Position numbers and translations under genes: made by a program
Source: Paenibacillus peoriae KCTC 3763
Lineage (GTDB): Bacteria; Bacillota; Bacilli; Paenibacillales; Paenibacillaceae
Direction: 5' to 3'
DNA: 64,000 bases
NCBI RefSeq assembly: GCF_000236805.1
Contig: NZ_AGFX01000029.1
Coordinates: forward strand, 113,221 to 177,220
Notes under the pieces: generated by a model
The model's input: only the letters and a program-made list of their open reading frames with translations
The model's database searches: none
Told to the model about the DNA's origin: nothing
In this document: positions 17,476 through 26,192 of the stretch, piece by piece
How positions within the stretch are numbered: position 1 is the first letter of the stretch
Layout of the letters: each line of letters opens with the position of its first letter

Positions 17476-17527
17476 GCAAAGAACCTTCAGATACGCATCA
17501 TAACCGCGTAACCGAAGGTTCTTTGTA
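17476..17527 (+). terminator. terminator of the thiamine operon
   Basis: CAAAGAACCTTC and GAAGGTTCTTTG pair perfectly over a loop and are followed by a T-rich stretch. Confidence 0.85.
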
Positions 17528-17608
17528 TTTTTAAACCTATATAGAGGCTTCATAAGTCCTATATAGGCTTTTGCTTTTAGGCCTCTGCTTTTTTATGACC
17601 GCTCTACT

Positions 17609-18352
17609 TTATTGCTTCAAAAATCCCTTTTGCTCCAAAAATGACTTCAACTGCAACCGTGCAGGCTCAGTCAGTCTCGCCGCCATTTGTTCAGACCAAG
17701 GAGTAGAACGTTGACCGCCCGTACGCTCCTTCAAATATTCAGCCGATGTGTGATCATATAGCTCCACAGCCTTCATCGTCTGATTTTTGTCGTAGCCGTT
17801 CATGTGCAAAACACCGGAAAGCGGAAGACGTGGACGCAAGCCCGTGTCCTGATCCGGTACGCCGATACACATACCGAACACCGGATATACCAGTTCAGGC
17901 AACCCTAACAGCTCGGATACCTCAGCTATTCTCGTACGGATACCCCCGATGTAGACGATCCCCAAGCCAAGTGATTCAGCGGCTACTGCTGCATTTTGTG
18001 CAGCTAACGCGGCGTCAATGGTAGCAACTGTATAATTTTCGACGGAACCTTCGTAGGAAGGCTGACCTGGCTGATGGTGAACTGTGACCTGCTTCAAGCG
18101 ATACAAATCTGCACACCATACCAGAAACACCGGGCATTGTTCAACATAAGCCTGACCCCCCGCCAGCTCAGCGAACTTGGTTTTCAAAGCAGGCTCTGTA
18201 ACGGCAATGACGGTATAAGCCTGCACATTGCTGGACGAGGAAGCCATTTGGCCAGCCGCCACAATAGCTGCGAGCTGCTCGTCGGTAACGGCGTCTGACT
18301 TGAATTTTCGTACAGACCGATGATTCATCAACAAGGAAATCGTATCATTCAT
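17609..18352 (-). CDS. FMN-dependent NADPH nitroreductase/oxidoreductase (NfrA-like)
   Basis: A 247-residue protein of the NfsA/Frp flavin reductase group. HRSVRKF lies near the N-terminus, AGQMASSSSNVQAY around residues 33-46 contacts FMN, and the YIGGIRTRIAEVSELLGLP segment is typical, as is GMCIGVPDQ. The start is ATG 18352, with TTAGGAGTG upstream; the open frame extends further without a binding site. Such enzymes reduce nitro compounds, quinones or disulphides with NADPH. Monocistronic. Confidence 0.9.
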   Translation of the reverse strand: MNDTISLLMNHRSVRKFKSDAVTDEQLAAIVAAGQMASSSSNVQAYTVIAVTEPALKTKFAELAGGQAYVEQCPVFLVWCADLYRLKQVTVHHQPGQPSYEGSVENYTVATIDAALAAQNAAVAAESLGLGIVYIGGIRTRIAEVSELLGLPELVYPVFGMCIGVPDQDTGLRPRLPLSGVLHMNGYDKNQTMKAVELYDHTSAEYLKERTGGQRSTPWSEQMAARLTEPARLQLKSFLEQKGFLKQ

Positions 18353-18491
18353 GACTGCTTCACTCCTAATCCATAATATAAGCTTTTTATCTGTGTCAAG
18401 CTGTGTATACAAAGAAGTTCTTGCATGCTTGCATGGCACTCCTACAAATATTATGAAACTTTCGCGGTTGATAAGCAACCTCACTCCATGG

Positions 18492-18537
18492 CAAAAAAAG
18501 CAAGTACACCGGAAGCCCAATCCGAATGTACTTGCCT
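18492..18537 (-). terminator. terminator of the flavin electron-transfer operon
   Basis: GCAAGTACA and TGTACTTGC form a long stem with an inner CCGGAA/TTCGGA part; on the minus strand it ends in TTTTTTT. Confidence 0.9.
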
Positions 18538-18547
18538 GTAGAATCAT

Positions 18548-19375
18548 CTACCCCCGTTTTGATGCTGGCTGCATAGTTGAAACAGATCTATTGACCGGTT
18601 TTGACGCTAAACGTGATTTGAATACGTGATACAGGTTTGCCAAGAGCAGCCCTATAAACAAATACATTAATCCGCCAAAAAGATCGTATACAGCCACCCC
18701 TACTAATGCAGCAAGAATGCCAAAAATGATTTGATCCTTCACCTTGGCAGGTGTCGTGGGCAGGTCAGTGAGCATAAAAAAGCCAAAGAAAAGAGCCGCG
18801 TTGACAAATGGAGGCCGAAGCGCATCCGAAGCATCCCCCAGGTGAAAATATCCTGTAAAGAGCAATAATACAAAAAAGGTTCCGAAAAATGAAAATACCT
18901 GAGGATACTTATTGACTCGATCGGTTACCACATATCCACCAATGAACAGAAAGACCATCATCCATGCAGGTAAATCCCCGAATGCCCCCCACCAGCTCTG
19001 CCCTGATTCAAAAATGAGTAACGATAGCAGCAGTCCAAAAGCTGCCGGATTGAAAATCGGCTTCTTTTTATAAACCAATAGATGCTTGGATACAACAGCA
19101 ATTGCTGAAGTAGCCGCAATCACGTACCAGGAGGTCGTCGTGCCTAACACCAGGGCGATGAGTAACCCTGTGATCAACGCACCATCTGGCAGCATCCGCT
19201 TCCTTTGTCTTATCAAGCCAAGGAGAAGGTCCACAGCTACAGCAATACCGACGGCTACCAGTCCATTCATAATACCTGCTATGTCATGCCCAGCAATAGA
19301 GCCTATCAGAAGATACACCGTGATTGCTATTGCGACATAGCCCTTTGGTGATTTAATCCATTGCTTTAAAGTCAT
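18548..19375 (-). CDS. RnfD/NqrB-like integral membrane electron-transfer protein
   Basis: A 275-residue membrane protein with about eight to nine hydrophobic segments. It resembles the NqrB/RnfD family: KPIFNPAAFGLLLSLL is close to the family's FNPAA block, and GFFMLTDLPTTPAK resembles the block around the covalent FMN site (TDxxT). It is the last gene of an operon with an FMN-binding protein and the FMN transferase ApbE. Such subunits move electrons across the membrane through flavins. The other Rnf or Nqr subunits are absent, so it is probably a stand-alone module rather than a full Rnf complex. Confidence 0.83.
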   Translation of the reverse strand: MTLKQWIKSPKGYVAIAITVYLLIGSIAGHDIAGIMNGLVAVGIAVAVDLLLGLIRQRKRMLPDGALITGLLIALVLGTTTSWYVIAATSAIAVVSKHLLVYKKKPIFNPAAFGLLLSLLIFESGQSWWGAFGDLPAWMMVFLFIGGYVVTDRVNKYPQVFSFFGTFFVLLLFTGYFHLGDASDALRPPFVNAALFFGFFMLTDLPTTPAKVKDQIIFGILAALVGVAVYDLFGGLMYLFIGLLLANLYHVFKSRLASKPVNRSVSTMQPASKRG

Positions 19376-20263
19376 TTATATTCCTCCAACTCGAACCAAT
19401 TGTAAATCTGATGTGATGAAGATGGCTTGTAAACCCGCTTGTTCCACAATCCCTCTCCCCTCAACTGCCCCCAGCAAAAATGATGACGTAGCAAAGGTAT
19501 CCGCCATCATAGCGAAGGGAGCAATCACGCTGGAACTGACCCAATCTTTGGGAGAGGTCTGGGTTTTGGGATCAATCAAATGATGTATATCGGCTACAGT
19601 CGCACTTTTGCGCTCATAGCCTCCCGAGGTACATATAGCCTCATTGGAAAGCAGAACCGTCGATATCACTTCTTCTTTGCGTTCAGGATGTTGAATGCCT
19701 ATTTCCCATGCCTCTCCACTATCGTTCATCCCTCCTGCAAATAAATCGCCCCCCGCATTTACAACAAAACCCCCAAATTCCGCCAGTTCATGCACTGCCA
19801 GGTCAATGGCAAATCCTTTGGCTACAGCTCCCAGATCAATGACCAACGGCTTCAGCAAGCACAAGGTGCGTTCTTGTTCATCTAATACGATATCCCGATA
19901 GGTAACGGAAGCCGTAGAAGGACTGTACATGGCTTCTCCGGTTAAATAATGACGATTAAATCCATAATCCTCCATCCTTTTCCCTATCGTAGGATCAAAT
20001 ATCCCATCCGTACATTCAGCCATTCCCAATGCAAATTTGAGGGGTTCAAACAAAAATGGGCTTACGGCTACAGGTATTCCAACCTGTTGACAGGCTCTCA
20101 TCAATTCACTGTCAGGGCTAAAGCGACTGCAAGCTTGCTCCACTTTTTGAAAAGCCTCAAATGCCTGATTCATTTTCTGTGCGACCGTTGCTTCGGATGT
20201 GGATTTTCCTGTAACGACCTCTATACTTACAGCAGTATCCATATATAGCTTGGTTCTCTTCAT
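19376..20263 (-). CDS. apbE: FAD:protein FMN transferase (ApbE family)
   Basis: A 295-residue ApbE-type protein starting MKRTKLYMDTAVSIEV (usual TxMGT reads LYMDTAV). It has DLGAVAKGFAIDLA, VNAGGDLFAGG, GIQHPE, ICTSGGYERK, HLIDPKTQ and, late, MMADTFATSSFLLG. ApbE transfers FMN from FAD to a Thr/Ser in target flavoproteins. Both plausible targets flank it: the SGATYS protein upstream and the RnfD-like protein downstream. It lacks a clear lipobox or signal, so it may work inside the cell or use a non-classical anchor. Start and preceding stop overlap by four bases. Confidence 0.92.
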   Translation of the reverse strand: MKRTKLYMDTAVSIEVVTGKSTSEATVAQKMNQAFEAFQKVEQACSRFSPDSELMRACQQVGIPVAVSPFLFEPLKFALGMAECTDGIFDPTIGKRMEDYGFNRHYLTGEAMYSPSTASVTYRDIVLDEQERTLCLLKPLVIDLGAVAKGFAIDLAVHELAEFGGFVVNAGGDLFAGGMNDSGEAWEIGIQHPERKEEVISTVLLSNEAICTSGGYERKSATVADIHHLIDPKTQTSPKDWVSSSVIAPFAMMADTFATSSFLLGAVEGRGIVEQAGLQAIFITSDLQLVRVGGI

Positions 20264-20709
20264 GACGATCCCCTTCGTGCACTGGAGAGCGCATTTTGTA
20301 CAGCTTCCTGAAATGCCAGGGTGCTATACGTTGCACCGGATACATTCGTAACTTGGGCACTTTGTTTTTTTACAACCTCCGAAGGAAGCCCTCCTATATC
20401 ACTTTCGGAATAATGCATAGCATAATGGCTAACTTCAACGTCCGTTATTTTATCATTCCTGATCATTACGCTGACTTCAATGGAACCACGCCGATTATTA
20501 CCCGTCCCTGTATAGGTACCATCTTTGTATACACTTTGCGATTGAGGGGTGTTTTTAACCTTATGATGATTTGTTGGAATACCGGACTGAGTATGCTGTG
20601 GCAATGACTGCGAGGATGCCTCGGTTTCCGTCGTAAAATATCCGGCAGCGTACACTGCTGTAATCGCTGCTGAGCACAAAGCAACCCATTTTTTATTCAT
20701 CTGTGCCAT
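20260..20709 (-). CDS. exported FMN-binding domain protein (covalent flavin carrier)
   Basis: A 149-residue protein. I start at ATG 20709, preceded by GGGGGGATC; the longer open frame has no good site. A signal or anchor (about residues 7-24) is followed by a Ser/Thr/Gln linker and an FMN-binding domain. That domain starts YKDGTYTGTGNNRRGSIEV and contains DIGGLPSEVV and the flavinylation motif SGATYST. ApbE would attach FMN at a hydroxyl residue of this motif. First gene of the operon; the promoter region (20710-20835) is shared with the divergent two-component genes. Confidence 0.88.
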   Translation of the reverse strand: MAQMNKKWVALCSAAITAVYAAGYFTTETEASSQSLPQHTQSGIPTNHHKVKNTPQSQSVYKDGTYTGTGNNRRGSIEVSVMIRNDKITDVEVSHYAMHYSESDIGGLPSEVVKKQSAQVTNVSGATYSTLAFQEAVQNALSSARRGSS

Positions 20710-20835
20710 GTAGATCCCCCCATATAGATGATTATCCTTATGCCTCTCGGCTGATAATGCTAGTATAGTAGTGGAATATTTAAAATTCCTTAAAAGAACG
20801 GAATGAATTCGAACGGTGGAAAGGTGGAACAACGT

Positions 20836-21522
20836 GTGCGAGTGCTTGTCGTAGAAGATGATCCTTCTCTTCTCAGGATTATCCGTGACCTCTTTGAAAG
20901 TGAATCTTTCCTGACAGATGGTGCAGAAACAGGCGACGAGGGATACTATTTGGCCGGGCAGAATATTTATGATTTGATTATTCTCGATATCATGCTGCCG
21001 GAAATGAGCGGTGTTGACATTGTCAAAAAGCTGAGGTCACAGGGGATGCTCGTTCCCATCATTCTTTTGACTGCTAAAGATGCGGTCGAAGATCGTGTTG
21101 CCGGACTGGATATCGGAGCAGACGACTACATCACGAAGCCGTTCGCCCTCTCGGAATTAATGGCACGGACAAGAGCTGTTTTGAGGAGAAAGGGTACGAT
21201 TGGACAAGAAGGAGATTTGATCTATGGATCTATCCGATTAATCCCAGCGGCGAGAGACGCGTTTATTGAAGACCATGCCTTGAATTTAACCACAACAGAA
21301 TATAAATTACTGGAGTTCTTTCTATGTAATAAAGAGCAGATATTAACCCGTGAGCAGATATTTGACCGGGTATGGGGATTCGATTCAGGAGCAGCCACGA
21401 CAGCAGTCGACGTATATATGCATCTGTTGCGTAAAAAGCTCGCGGCCCGTAACGCCGACAACCTCTTTAGAACCGTGCGTGGAATCGGGTATATGCTGAC
21501 AGGTGAACCTCATGTTCATTAA
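20836..21522 (+). CDS. OmpR-family response regulator
   Basis: Receiver domain VRVLVVEDDPSL with phospho-acceptor Asp in LIILDIMLPEMSG and the conserved Lys in ITKPFALSEL, then a winged-helix DNA-binding domain (LNLTTTEYKLLEFFL through TVRGIGYML). GTG 20836 is chosen because AAAGGTGG lies six bases upstream and it gives the usual short N-terminus; ATG 20803 is an in-frame alternative adding 11 residues. It overlaps the kinase gene and is divergent from the flavin operon, which it may regulate (inference). Confidence 0.92.
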   Translation: MRVLVVEDDPSLLRIIRDLFESESFLTDGAETGDEGYYLAGQNIYDLIILDIMLPEMSGVDIVKKLRSQGMLVPIILLTAKDAVEDRVAGLDIGADDYITKPFALSELMARTRAVLRRKGTIGQEGDLIYGSIRLIPAARDAFIEDHALNLTTTEYKLLEFFLCNKEQILTREQIFDRVWGFDSGAATTAVDVYMHLLRKKLAARNADNLFRTVRGIGYMLTGEPHVH

Positions 21523-22798
21523 TATCCGCAGAAGGCTGGTCATCCTGAATACTGCCGTTTTCCTACTCGTTTTCTCCATATTGGGCACCTGGCTATACAT
21601 TCATATGCAATACCAGCTATACCACAATACGGATGAAGTCATGATACAGGCCCAGAAGCAAGTTCTATACTCTGAAAATCCAGCAGAACTACTAGAAAAC
21701 GATCATTTGGGCTCTCAATATGATTATGATGACAAAATAACATACCTGCTCTGGTCTGCTCCAAACAAGTTCCTCGGACAGTTGCCCAAGCAGTCGTTAC
21801 CCCCGGAACTGGTTAGTCAATTCCAATATTCATCGGACGAACAGACCATTCGGACGGTAAACATCGGTGATCGCAGTTATCGGGCTCTTCAGTTTAAGTA
21901 CACACCCAAAGATTCCGACACGCCAATCATGGTTTGCCTCGTCAAAAGCTTGAAGGATGTGCAGGGCGCGCTCCGGTCCTTGATGTGGAATATCACTGCC
22001 GGAATTGTCATCGGAGGGTTTGTGTTCGTTTTTGCAGGTTTATTTCTGGCCGGACGTGCGCTTGTACCTATACGAAACTCCTGGGAAAGGCAGCAGCGCT
22101 TTGTTGCAGATGCGTCGCATGAAATGCGAACACCAACGGCAATCATCCATGCCCAAACAGAGATGCTTCTGCGGCACCCCACACATACCATTGAAGAGGA
22201 GAGCCCTCAAATCGCTATAATTCTAAAAGAAAGCAAGTGGATGGGCAGGTTACTGGAGGATCTGCTGACACTGGCTCGATCTGACTCCAATCAGTTGCAG
22301 ATTGCCCCCTCGTCCATCGAACTGGATTCATTATTATTGGAATTGGCAGAGCAATTCAAGTTATTGGCAGATACCAAAGGGATCATAATTGAGACGGTAG
22401 TCCAGAAGCCTCTGCTCCTATGGGGAGATGGCGGGAGAATACGCCAGCTTCTGACCATCCTGCTGGATAACGCCTTGAAATATACCCCATCCGGCGGGCA
22501 GATTAAGGTGGCTGGACGCTATCAAGGTCCTTCCGTATATATTAGCGTGTCAGATAACGGCTGTGGAATCCCTGAAGCTGATTTACCCAATGTCTTTAAC
22601 CGATTTTATCGTGGTGACAAGGCCCGGTCCCGTACCGAGGGGGGAACAGGACTTGGACTATCCATCGCTCAGTGGATTGTAGAAGTACATGGCGGAAGCA
22701 TCCGCATCCATTCAGAAATTAATAAAGGAACTCAAGTGGAACTATTCTTCCCCCCTAAAAAAAACGTAAACAGAATAAGAGGACAGGGTAGGATTTAA
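21512..22798 (+). CDS. sensor histidine kinase partner of the OmpR-family regulator
   Basis: A 428-residue kinase. TM1 lies at about residues 9-29, an extracytoplasmic sensor region at about 30-155, and TM2 near 158-180. The H-box is DASHEMRTPTAI, then the N-box DNALKYTPSGG, DNGCGIPE and GTGLGLSIAQWIVEVHGG. ATG 21512 follows AGGTG by seven bases and overlaps the regulator stop; the GTG at 21503 is a weaker start. Signal unknown. Its position suggests it may sense redox or flavin-related conditions, but nothing in the sensor region proves this. Confidence 0.92.
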   Translation: MFINIRRRLVILNTAVFLLVFSILGTWLYIHMQYQLYHNTDEVMIQAQKQVLYSENPAELLENDHLGSQYDYDDKITYLLWSAPNKFLGQLPKQSLPPELVSQFQYSSDEQTIRTVNIGDRSYRALQFKYTPKDSDTPIMVCLVKSLKDVQGALRSLMWNITAGIVIGGFVFVFAGLFLAGRALVPIRNSWERQQRFVADASHEMRTPTAIIHAQTEMLLRHPTHTIEEESPQIAIILKESKWMGRLLEDLLTLARSDSNQLQIAPSSIELDSLLLELAEQFKLLADTKGIIIETVVQKPLLLWGDGGRIRQLLTILLDNALKYTPSGGQIKVAGRYQGPSVYISVSDNGCGIPEADLPNVFNRFYRGDKARSRTEGGTGLGLSIAQWIVEVHGGSIRIHSEINKGTQVELFFPPKKNVNRIRGQGRI

Positions 22799-22800
22799 AC

Positions 22801-22850
22801 AAAAAAACGGCAATGGCACAGACGTCCAAGACGTGAATGCCATTGCCGTC
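22801..22850 (-). terminator. terminator after copA
   Basis: ACGGCAATGGCA and TGCCATTGCCGT pair; on the minus strand the stem is followed by TTTTTTT. Confidence 0.88.
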
Positions 22851-22866
22851 ATTATTTGGGTTGAGA

Positions 22867-25341
22867 TTACAGCTTTACTCGTTGAAGGCGCAGCGCATTC
22901 AGCACGACCGAAACAGAACTGAATGCCATGGCTGCTCCCGCCAGCCACGGGGCAAGGAAGCCCAAGGCAGCAATCGGGATACCGATTACGTTGTAACCGA
23001 GCGCCCAAAACAGATTCTGGCGTATGTTAGTCATGGTCCGGCGGCTCATTTCGATCGCGTCAGGAATGCTGTTCAGGTTGCCGCGCATGAGCGTAATATC
23101 GGCGGCCTCCATCGCCACATCCGTACCCGTGCCCATCGCCATCCCAATATTAGCCGTAGCCAGTGCAGGCGCATCGTTAATACCATCGCCCACCATGGCT
23201 ACGACCAAGCCTTGTTCCTGGAGCCGTGTCACTTCTTCAGCCTTGCCCTCAGGCAGCACCTCCGCCAGTACCCGCCCAATTCCAGCCTCGGCAGCTACCG
23301 CACGCGCGGTCCGTTCATTATCGCCCGTAATCATGATGACTTCAATGTTCATCGCCCGCAGACGGGCAACGGCCTCCCGTGACGTTTCTTTGATCGTATC
23401 CGCCACGGCTACCAGTCCGGCATAGGCGCCATCGACAGCGACAAGCATGGCTGTTTTCCCTGCGTTTTCCAGTTCATTCATATGTTGCTCGGCGGAGTCA
23501 GCTATCGCGATGCCTTCCCTGCTCATCAATCGGCGTGTACCTGCAAGTACCTGCTTGCCTTCCACATGAGCCTTCACGCCATAACCCGGAATATTTTCAA
23601 AATCTGTCGGTTCCACCAGCTTAATGTCGCGTTCCGCAATCCCCTTTACAATGGCTTCCGCCAGTGGATGCTCCGAGCTTTTTTCCGCCGCACCGAGCCA
23701 TCGCAGTAGATCCGTTTCAGCGAATCTGTCCTCTTCAACAACAACATCCGTCAGTACCGGCTTGCCGTTCGTAACCGTACCTGTCTTATCCAGTACCACC
23801 GCGTTGATGGAACGGGTCATTTCCAGATGCTCGCCACCCTTGAACAGGATGCCATATTCTGCGGCACGTCCCGATCCTGCCATAATGGACGTTGGCGTAG
23901 CCAATCCGAGCGCGCAAGGACAAGCAATGACGAGCACTGCAATCATTTTCTCCAATGAACCTGCAAAATCAGACGGTGTCACAAGGAAAAACCAGACGAG
24001 AAACGTCATCACGGCAACGGCAACTACAATGGGTACAAAAATACCCGAGATTTGATCCGCGATCCGCTGAATCGGGGCCTTGGAGTTTTGTGCTTCCTCC
24101 ACGACTTTAATAATACGGGCTAACGCCGTATCGCCACCCACACGCTCGGCCTGGATACGAAGTACCCCGTTTTTATTGAGCGTGGCTCCTGTGACCGGGG
24201 AACCGGCCTCTTTTTCAACTGGAAGGCTCTCACCGCTTAGCATCGATTCATCCACCGCCGAGCGCCCATCCACGACCACCCCATCGACGGGAATTTTCTC
24301 GCCGGGGCGTACCATAAAGATATCCTTCACACGTACCTGTTCAATCGGTACATCGAGCTCTTGTCCATCACGCACCACACGTGCCGTCGTTGCCTGGAGA
24401 CTCATCAGACTTTTGATCGCCTCGGACGAACGTCCTTTGGCTACCGCCTCGAACCATTTACCAACCAAAATAAGCGTAATCAACACTGCGCTGGTCTCGT
24501 AATATAACTCAGGCATGGTCATGACCCCTGTTCCTGTCACACCTGCCATTCCTCCCATGTCCTCCATAGGGGCTGACGGCCGCAAGGTGAGGTACAAGCT
24601 GTAAAAATAAGCCGCAGACGTACCCAGTGCAACCAACACATCCATATTCGAGCTTCCATTGCGAAGCGCTTTATACGCCCCCACATAAAACTGCCATCCA
24701 ATAATGAACTGGATTGGCGTTGTCAGCACAAGCTGGAACCACGGGTTTAAAAACAGCTCCGGCACATAAATCCATGAGGTAAAGGAAAAATGAGCCACCA
24801 TCGCCCACAATAACGGAAACGACAGTATTGCCGACACGATCCACTTCCATTTTTTACGCTGGATATCCTTGTTGCGCACATCCGCTATATGATCATCAGC
24901 GCTCTGCGGGATCGCTCCGTAGCCCAGTTGCTCAATCTTGCTTACCAGATCCCCGACTATAATACTCCCCGCCGCATATTCGACATGAGCCGTTTCCATT
25001 GCCAAATTCACCGTAGCACCTGTCACACCTGGCATTCGATTCAGGCCCTTCTCAATCCGGGTTGCACAAGCTGCGCATGTCATGCCTGTCACATTCAGAT
25101 TGGCTTCTTCGCTTACAGTTCCAAACCCAAGAGAAGCAATTTTATCGCGAAAATCAGGGATATCCGCCTGCTTCGGATCATACGATATCGACGCCTGCTC
25201 CAGCGCCAAATTCACATTGGCCTGGGCCACGCCGTCTATCCGATTCAGACCTTTTTCAATACGGCTAGCGCAGGCGGCACAGGACATCCCTGTAATATGA
25301 AGCGTCGTCTGCTTGTCACCGTCGGTCACACGGTTTTCCAT
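22867..25341 (-). CDS. copA: copper-exporting P1B-type ATPase CopA
   Basis: 824 residues from ATG 25341 (TAGGAGGAG upstream; an upstream in-frame ATG overlaps the operator and lacks a site). Two heavy-metal domains carry GMSCAAC and GMTCAAC. The membrane copper site is CPCALG, the phosphorylation site DKTGT, the His-Pro motif SEHPLAEA, and the hinge [10 protein letters not shown]. It pumps Cu(I) out of the cytoplasm. Third gene of csoR-copZ-copA, with its own CsoR-type palindrome just upstream. Confidence 0.97.
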   Translation of the reverse strand: MENRVTDGDKQTTLHITGMSCAACASRIEKGLNRIDGVAQANVNLALEQASISYDPKQADIPDFRDKIASLGFGTVSEEANLNVTGMTCAACATRIEKGLNRMPGVTGATVNLAMETAHVEYAAGSIIVGDLVSKIEQLGYGAIPQSADDHIADVRNKDIQRKKWKWIVSAILSFPLLWAMVAHFSFTSWIYVPELFLNPWFQLVLTTPIQFIIGWQFYVGAYKALRNGSSNMDVLVALGTSAAYFYSLYLTLRPSAPMEDMGGMAGVTGTGVMTMPELYYETSAVLITLILVGKWFEAVAKGRSSEAIKSLMSLQATTARVVRDGQELDVPIEQVRVKDIFMVRPGEKIPVDGVVVDGRSAVDESMLSGESLPVEKEAGSPVTGATLNKNGVLRIQAERVGGDTALARIIKVVEEAQNSKAPIQRIADQISGIFVPIVVAVAVMTFLVWFFLVTPSDFAGSLEKMIAVLVIACPCALGLATPTSIMAGSGRAAEYGILFKGGEHLEMTRSINAVVLDKTGTVTNGKPVLTDVVVEEDRFAETDLLRWLGAAEKSSEHPLAEAIVKGIAERDIKLVEPTDFENIPGYGVKAHVEGKQVLAGTRRLMSREGIAIADSAEQHMNELENAGKTAMLVAVDGAYAGLVAVADTIKETSREAVARLRAMNIEVIMITGDNERTARAVAAEAGIGRVLAEVLPEGKAEEVTRLQEQGLVVAMVGDGINDAPALATANIGMAMGTGTDVAMEAADITLMRGNLNSIPDAIEMSRRTMTNIRQNLFWALGYNVIGIPIAALGFLAPWLAGAAMAFSSVSVVLNALRLQRVKL

Positions 25342-25358
25342 GGTAGCTCTCCTCCTAC

Positions 25359-25375
25359 ATACCCCACAGGGGTAT
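25359..25375. promoter_or_regulatory. CsoR-type operator upstream of copA
   Basis: ATACCCC-ACA-GGGGTAT, a perfect 7-3-7 palindrome of the kind bound by copper-sensing CsoR. It lies 18 bases before the copA start. Confidence 0.8.
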
Positions 25376-25456
25376 ATTGTATTCAAAAAGAAAAAGCTCC
25401 TGCTATGGAAGCTCCTCCTTTAAAACAAATCTCTTCACGCATGAATCAGCTTAAAT

Positions 25457-25657
25457 TTAAACAACGTCATAGCCTTGGTCTTCAATGGCGTTTTTCAGAG
25501 CTTCCACGTTCAGTTTGGACTCATCGTACTCCACAGCCACTTGCTTCGCTTCAAGATTGACCTTGCCGGAAGCACCGACCTTCTCCAAAGCTCCTTCTAC
25601 TGCTTTCACGCAGTGATTACAGCTCATGCCTTCTACGTTCAATGTAACTTGTGCCAT
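25457..25657 (-). CDS. copZ: copper chaperone CopZ
   Basis: A 66-residue heavy-metal-associated domain with GMSCNHCVKAVEGAL as copper-binding loop and a typical ferredoxin-like pattern ending AIEDQGYDVV. It hands Cu(I) to CopA in the cytoplasm. AGGAGGAAAAGG precedes the ATG. It lies between csoR and copA on the same strand. Confidence 0.96.
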   Translation of the reverse strand: MAQVTLNVEGMSCNHCVKAVEGALEKVGASGKVNLEAKQVAVEYDESKLNVEALKNAIEDQGYDVV

Positions 25658-25674
25658 TTCCTTTTCCTCCTCCG

Positions 25675-25691
25675 GGGTACTTCATGTACCC
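25675..25691. promoter_or_regulatory. possible CsoR-type operator upstream of copZ
   Basis: GGGTAC-TTCAT-GTACCC, a perfect palindrome 18 bases before copZ. Less like the consensus than the sites before copA and csoR, with a five-base centre. Confidence 0.5.
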
Positions 25692-25714
25692 GATGATGTG
25701 TATGGGTATTGCTT

Positions 25715-26065
25715 TTAACGGATTAGCTTCTTGACCGTAACCAGCAGCTCGTCGATCACTTCCGGCTCTCCTGCCTGCATGCGCTCAATGACACAGCTTT
25801 TCATATGCCCTTCCAGCAGCAGCTTGCCGACACCATTCAAAGCAGACTGGACAGCCGCAATCTGGTTCAGCACATCATCACAGTAGGTATCCTTCTCGAT
25901 CAAGCCTTTAATTCCGCGCACCTGACCTTCAATACGGTTCAACCGGGATGTAAGACTATTCTTGAATTCTGCCGAGTGATGACTTTTTCTAACTGTCTTT
26001 TCCCCGTCTGTTCCGCAATGATTCTCGTGAACTTCATGGTGGGAAACAGGTTGCTCCTCAGCCAT
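25715..26065 (-). CDS. csoR: copper-sensing repressor CsoR
   Basis: A 116-residue all-helical repressor. The Cu(I) ligands C62, H87 and C91 are spaced 25 and 4 residues apart, as in the characterised CsoR proteins. The core SRLNRIEGQVRGIKGLIEKD and HMKSC are diagnostic. Copper binding releases DNA and derepresses the operon. The His-rich N-terminal extension (SHHEVHENHC) may add metal sites. AGGAGG precedes the ATG, and a palindromic operator lies 73 bases upstream, so the gene is probably autoregulated. Confidence 0.95.
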   Translation of the reverse strand: MAEEQPVSHHEVHENHCGTDGEKTVRKSHHSAEFKNSLTSRLNRIEGQVRGIKGLIEKDTYCDDVLNQIAAVQSALNGVGKLLLEGHMKSCVIERMQAGEPEVIDELLVTVKKLIR

Positions 26066-26137
26066 ACATCAGCCTCCTGTGTTGTGTATATGCCTGTGTA
26101 GTACATAGTGCATTTGTTAATATGTCCCTATCATAAT

Positions 26138-26154
26138 ATACCCCCACGGGGTAT
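26138..26154. promoter_or_regulatory. CsoR-type operator upstream of csoR
   Basis: ATACCCC-CAC-GGGGTAT, the same 7-3-7 palindrome as before copA. It lies just after a TATAAT-like sequence on the minus strand side. Confidence 0.8.
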
Positions 26155-26192
26155 GTCAAGCTTCCAGAAAAATGTCACTTGTTTGCCTTATT

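Noticed and set aside
18548-20709. Full Rnf or Nqr complex
   Set aside because: Only the D/B-like subunit, an FMN-binding protein and ApbE are present; the C, A, E and B subunits are missing from both sides.
24889-25560. 223-codon plus-strand frame over copA/copZ
   Set aside because: Antisense to well-defined copper genes and crosses their operator; no ribosome binding site.
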